DNA from: Muribaculum gordoncarteri
GTDB lineage: Bacteria; Bacteroidota; Bacteroidia; Bacteroidales; Muribaculaceae
Length of the DNA stretch: 64,000 bases
Direction of reading: 5' to 3'
NCBI RefSeq assembly: GCF_004803695.1
Contig: NZ_CP039393.1
Coordinates: 2,914,001-2,978,000, forward strand
Shown here: piece by piece, positions 61,042 to 64,000 of the stretch
Layout: the number at the start of each line of letters is the position of its first letter
Position numbering within the stretch: the stretch's first letter is position 1
Made by a program: the position numbers and the translations under genes
The notes under the pieces: generated by a model
What the model saw: the letters and a program-made list of their open reading frames with translations, nothing else
The model's database searches: none
Told to the model about the DNA's origin: nothing

Positions 61042-61963
61042 GTGTTTGATAATTAGTTAGGGTTTTGTTTCCACAATTCCTCATTTTTCCAATCTTGGTT
61101 AAAGCCCATCGCTGCGATGTCGACTGAAGGAAATTTAGCCAATAACGTTGAGAGCTTTTCATTGAAGTTGTTGTTGGGGAAATCGAACAGAGGAAATATC
61201 GGATCATGCACAAGCGATAGTAAATACGCTTTTTATCAACATTTGTCGTGTCAATCCATGCGGTTTTTGGTTTTTTGGGTTCTGCCGGATTAAGCACGAA
61301 ATCCCTATTCCACACCCTTGCGTGATGACAGCACATATTGCGAAGGTTGGCAAGTACCGTTAGCCAAGAGGTAAAAACCTGTGGTTTCAGGCCGAAATAT
61401 CCTGCAATATGTTTCATCAGTTGGTTGCCTGATATGTTTGAATAAATGTAGTTCAAATTCCCGAAAGACAATACTTCCGTTATCATCCATGCCGGAGGGT
61501 AGGTTTCAATATAGTTGTGTTTGAAATTTTCAATGTAATCTTCTTTACTCGATAACAGCTCTTTTTCTATGATGGCCAATGTTTTATTAAACTTATCGGC
61601 ATTGGCAAAATATTCCGGTTTTGTTATCCAATGCTTGTCATTTAATTCCTGGCATCCGATATTTGCCAATACACTGCGAATGGCTACTTCGATTTTTTCT
61701 ATTTCATTGAATAGTAGAATACGGAGTTTCTTGTCAAAGCGGTAGAGGGTCAAAACTTGTTCAAAAGTAGTGCCATCTTTTAGTGCCAAATCGCTCTTGG
61801 GGATTTTGTAGAAAGGATAGATGTAAGCCGACAAGCGATGATAACCAATGTTAAGCAGATAATTTTCCACCTTATGCTCATATTTCATGAGCATGCCCCT
61901 TGATTTCAGGATTTGGACGATTTGTCCCGGGGTGGAATATGGTTTGTCGAAATTGATTTTCAT
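61031..61963 (-). CDS. Abi-family (Abi_2, AbiD/F-like) HEPN protein with C-terminal frameshift
   Basis: Phage abortive-infection family protein. SRGMLMKYEHKVENYLLNIGYHRLSAY and FDKKLRILLFNEIEKIEVAIR are typical of Abi_2; the HEPN RNase motif RxxxxH is intact (Arg208 to His213 in LRNMCCHHARVWN). After about residue 262 the frame reads unlike protein, while the next frame gives a sensible end (FNEKLSTLLAKFPSVDI..., stop at 61053). Adding one base to the four-C run (61176-61179 on the plus strand as G) restores a 303-residue protein. Flanked by direct repeats and isolated from core genes: a likely defence cassette. Confidence 0.85.
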   Translation of the reverse strand: MKINFDKPYSTPGQIVQILKSRGMLMKYEHKVENYLLNIGYHRLSAYIYPFYKIPKSDLALKDGTTFEQVLTLYRFDKKLRILLFNEIEKIEVAIRSVLANIGCQELNDKHWITKPEYFANADKFNKTLAIIEKELLSSKEDYIENFKHNYIETYPPAWMITEVLSFGNLNYIYSNISGNQLMKHIAGYFGLKPQVFTSWLTVLANLRNMCCHHARVWNRDFVLNPAEPKKPKTAWIDTTNVDKKRIYYRLCMIRYFLCSISPTTTSMKSSQRYWLNFLQSTSQRWALTKIGKMRNCGNKTLTNYQTQPC

Positions 61964-62030
61964 GGTTGTATAATAAAAAACGACCCGCCGATTTGAGCAT
62001 TGTTAAGAGGCTTGGCAGGTTCTAATGGTG

Positions 62031-62062
62031 CGAAGGTAGTAATAATATTTGTAATTGCCAAA
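62031..62062 (-). promoter_or_regulatory. Promoter for the Abi gene
   Basis: Minus strand: TTTG (62059-62062), 20-bp spacer, TACCTTCG (62031-62038, one mismatch to TAnnTTTG). The leader to the Abi ATG is about 60 bases. Confidence 0.55.
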
Positions 62063-62093
62063 TAATCTGGGATATAATTAATATGCGGTGGCA

Positions 62094-62133
62094 TGTGCGT
62101 TAGCCGGGAGCTGCGGAGCTGCTCAACAGGGTT
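62094..62133 (+). repeat. Direct repeat, copy 2 (flanks the Abi gene)
   Basis: Matches copy 1 at 61003-61041 except for one inserted C after GCGTTAGC. Confidence 0.92.
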
Positions 62134-62461
62134 AGCCCCATGCAAACGTGCCTTTGGGTACGTGCAGCGTGGGGTTGTGTCGTGCGCACACATCCCCATA
62201 GGGCTGCGTTAGCTGCCCAATAGCTCCAACATCCCATGGTGTAACGTTTTTATTGGGCAACTACGTAGCCCTTTTTCTTGGTGGGGGCGTGTGCCGTGTA
62301 CCCGTGCTGCGGACGCCTAACGGCGGCCTTGCGCGGGCCTAACATTGTTAAGCAGCTAACGCAGCTTTTGCGCTAACGCGGGGATGTGCTGGTGGTGTGC
62401 GCCCTGCGCTGCGCGGGGCGAGAGCGGGAGATGCCGCGGAGAGTGGAGGCGGAGGGAGGGA
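62134..62461. other. GC-rich noncoding stretch with inverted repeats
   Basis: No convincing gene. It contains GCTGCGTTAGCTG (62203-62215) and its exact complement (62353-62365), a TGCCCAAT/ATTGGGCA pair (62214-62221 and 62252-62259), and purine-rich low-complexity DNA near 62420-62470. The GCGTTAGC core is shared with the direct repeats flanking the Abi gene, so these may be one family of REP-like elements. Confidence 0.6.
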
Positions 62462-62504
62462 GGGGAAAAAGGAGGAGGCAGCGAGAGAACCTGTCGCTGC
62501 CTCC
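62462..62504 (-). terminator. Probable terminator of the surface-protein gene
   Basis: GGAGGCAGCGA (62474-62484) and its exact complement (62494-62504) form an 11-bp stem with a nine-base loop; on the minus strand a T-run follows. It lies 66 bp after the stop codon. Confidence 0.75.
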
Positions 62505-62569
62505 GATGTGTGGGGATGTGTGTATAAAAAATAACTATATTTATGTGTGGTTTATTGTTTTCTTTGTTG

Positions 62570-64000
62570 CTATTGTTGTGCTCGGATTTGCTCGTAGGAC
62601 AGACCCTCTTCCTCAGGAGTGAGGTCGCGGACACAACGTACCTTATTTATTTCATTGTATGCTTGTGCTGATGCTTCAAAATTGTGAGTACTAAGGTTCT
62701 GTGTAATCGAGCAAATTGTAGAGCTCTTATCTGTCAATCCTTTATTAGAATCTGCGGGAGTTTCTTTATCCCATGCAGGAATAGTCGAACTCATAAAATA
62801 CCAATAATTGTTTTTGCCAAAATCTGGAATCGCTCCACTTCGCATCATGATTACAAGCTCCTTTTGATTGGGCACACGCCATCCTTTGCGATTTAAATTG
62901 TCATTTAAATTTTTACATGGAGTTGCCTCGTTTATAGAATTCTTATATTGATCAGGGGTTCTATATTTAACATCAGCTTCTGGTGATTGTGGGGTTGCTC
63001 TATTACCGATTAACGCTATTTCAAATCCGTACTGGCCGAGCATGTTGCCCTCGGAATTTACTTTATGAATAGCTATAGGTTTGACAGTATAATTGCGAAG
63101 CGAACTTCCATAGTAATGCTTAACTCTTACAACACCTCCGGTAGAATAGTCATCTTTTCCCAATTCTACCTCATAGGCGGGGTCAACAGGGTCTTCTTCG
63201 GCTGTTGCTGTAACAGTGCTTAAATCTACACCAAGATTGCGAATACAACGTACCGCCCATGGTGATTTACAATAAGTAGCAAAGTTGCTTATTGACATTC
63301 CCTGAGTTGTCCATATTGTGCGATAATCGCTTGATGCAAGAAATAAACGGGAATTATTTCCATCGCCATCACCTGATGCAGGGAAGGGCAATTGTGGATT
63401 GTTATCATAATTTAAGATAGGTTCCCTCAAAGAATTTCGTCCCATTATGACACGCATATATTTTCCTGAGGCGGGAAGATACCAACGAAGTTCATCGGCA
63501 TCGATGACTCCATTACCATTGTTATCCCGGTTTCGGTTCATGCATGCGTGCATGGCATGGATAACTTGAGGAGGAATAGTATTGCCGGGAATTTGAGGAT
63601 CATAGCTACTCATTCCTTTATTTCCGCCATCATCATCTTCTTCTTCTGAAAAACTATTAGGAGATAGCAGCACGGGTTGTGGAACCGGCCATGTTTTAGG
63701 GTCGGCACTAAAATTTTTAACGTAATAGGTTTGATTTGTATTTGTAATTCTGTTTACATTATTGACTTTGCCATAAGTTGTGTTAGCTGCATTTCCTGAA
63801 TTGACATACGTATTCCAGTTACCGGCTTGGTTTCCTCCTCCGCGGCCTCCACTACCAATCCAAACGTTGTAGCGCCCGTTATTTACTGAAAGAGTGCCAT
63901 TCACGCCATTTGAAGTTGTTACTGCTGGATAGGAGGTACCTCCTTCGACAGTATTAACTGTTCCTGACGGCCAACGAAGGTTCATGCCGAAAGTTTCATT
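62570..64000 (-). CDS. Large surface/fimbrial protein, 3' part (DUF4906-like), 5' end outside window
   Basis: The frame is open to the window edge, so at least 476 residues are the C-terminal part of a longer protein. Glycine- and asparagine-rich segment (VWIGSGGRGGGNQAGN), acidic stretch SEEEDDDGG, then an EF-hand-type loop DNNGNGVIDADEL (about 63491-63526), then two similar C-terminal blocks each ending in W..RCIRNL or VRCVRDL, with the typical KGWRVPNQKELVIMM. It resembles DUF4906-type or fimbrial-tip proteins of Bacteroidales. Signal peptide and anchor would lie upstream of the window. Family assignment is moderate. Confidence 0.65.
   Translation of the reverse strand, partial: NETFGMNLRWPSGTVNTVEGGTSYPAVTTSNGVNGTLSVNNGRYNVWIGSGGRGGGNQAGNWNTYVNSGNAANTTYGKVNNVNRITNTNQTYYVKNFSADPKTWPVPQPVLLSPNSFSEEEDDDGGNKGMSSYDPQIPGNTIPPQVIHAMHACMNRNRDNNGNGVIDADELRWYLPASGKYMRVIMGRNSLREPILNYDNNPQLPFPASGDGDGNNSRLFLASSDYRTIWTTQGMSISNFATYCKSPWAVRCIRNLGVDLSTVTATAEEDPVDPAYEVELGKDDYSTGGVVRVKHYYGSSLRNYTVKPIAIHKVNSEGNMLGQYGFEIALIGNRATPQSPEADVKYRTPDQYKNSINEATPCKNLNDNLNRKGWRVPNQKELVIMMRSGAIPDFGKNNYWYFMSSTIPAWDKETPADSNKGLTDKSSTICSITQNLSTHNFEASAQAYNEINKVRCVRDLTPEEEGLSYEQIRAQQ

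Noticed and set aside
61960-62199. Minus-strand 79-codon reading frame before the Abi gene
   Set aside because: It runs through the Abi promoter and direct repeat copy 2; composition not protein-like.
62356-62634. Short reading frames on both strands in the GC-rich stretch
   Set aside because: They come from low-complexity purine/pyrimidine DNA and the terminator hairpin, with no start signal or domain.
1-64000. tRNA, rRNA and CRISPR arrays
   Set aside because: I looked through the intergenic regions and saw no cloverleaf with a TTCGA-type loop, no rRNA sequence and no regularly spaced repeats; a tRNAscan or CRISPR search would be decisive.

Overview
The window looks like a chromosome segment of a gut Bacteroidales, most probably Muribaculaceae (S24-7 group). 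The support is: many promoters of the Bacteroidetes type (-7 box TAnnTTTG, sometimes with TTTG about 19-20 bases upstream), few Shine-Dalgarno sequences, a SusC/SusD-type polysaccharide utilisation locus with a hybrid two-component sensor, a PorZ-like protein, a DUF4906-like surface protein and intermediate GC content. The genus is inference.

Layout. 1-5.9 kb: end of an OmpR-type response regulator, a REP-associated tyrosine transposase, comM, a thioredoxin-like lipoprotein without its CXXC, outer-membrane phospholipase A (pldA) and two small membrane proteins. 5.9-7.7 kb: dtd-mazG-deoC operon. 7.8-13.1 kb: five glycosyltransferases plus an InaA/WaaP-like kinase, probably for LPS or another surface glycan. 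13.1-20.2 kb: AlkD-like glycosylase, SpmA-SpmB-type fusion, then ybeY-mnmG-apt-uvrC. A 16-bp sequence matching the ParB site parS lies directly after mnmG. 20.2-30.3 kb: TlpA-like protein, MATE pump, and a leftward nadA-leuS-rdgB-porZ run. 30.3-31.2 kb: about 1 kb of AT-rich noncoding DNA with DnaA-box-like sites, phased heptamer pairs and a perfect hairpin, here proposed as the replication origin. 31.3-35.2 kb: ECF sigma factor, lipoprotein, internally deleted IS5-like element, CNNM/CorC-type protein.

35.3-47.3 kb is a fructan utilisation locus. An HTCS sensor (periplasmic sugar-binding domain, kinase, receiver, AraC) stands between a leftward operon (GH32 fructanase, FHS-type sugar permease, fructokinase) and rightward susC-susD. 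The susD frame carries one in-frame TGA. 47.4-51.1 kb is a tightly packed leftward operon: steroid 5-alpha-reductase-family membrane enzyme, Old Yellow Enzyme-type reductase and two short-chain dehydrogenases. This set is what a 3-oxo/delta-4 steroid or bile-acid reduction pathway would need, and it is the most interesting system here.

51.3-64 kb: an AT-richer DUF1016 (YhcG) nuclease gene, YfhO-family membrane protein with an overlapping methyltransferase-like gene, xerD, DUF4294 protein, nadB, a second MATE pump, and an accessory stretch with an Abi-family (HEPN) gene that has a one-base frameshift and is flanked by about 40-bp direct repeats. After it come GC-rich noncoding repeats and the 3' part of a large surface or fimbrial protein running off the edge. 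I saw no rRNA or tRNA genes and no CRISPR array.
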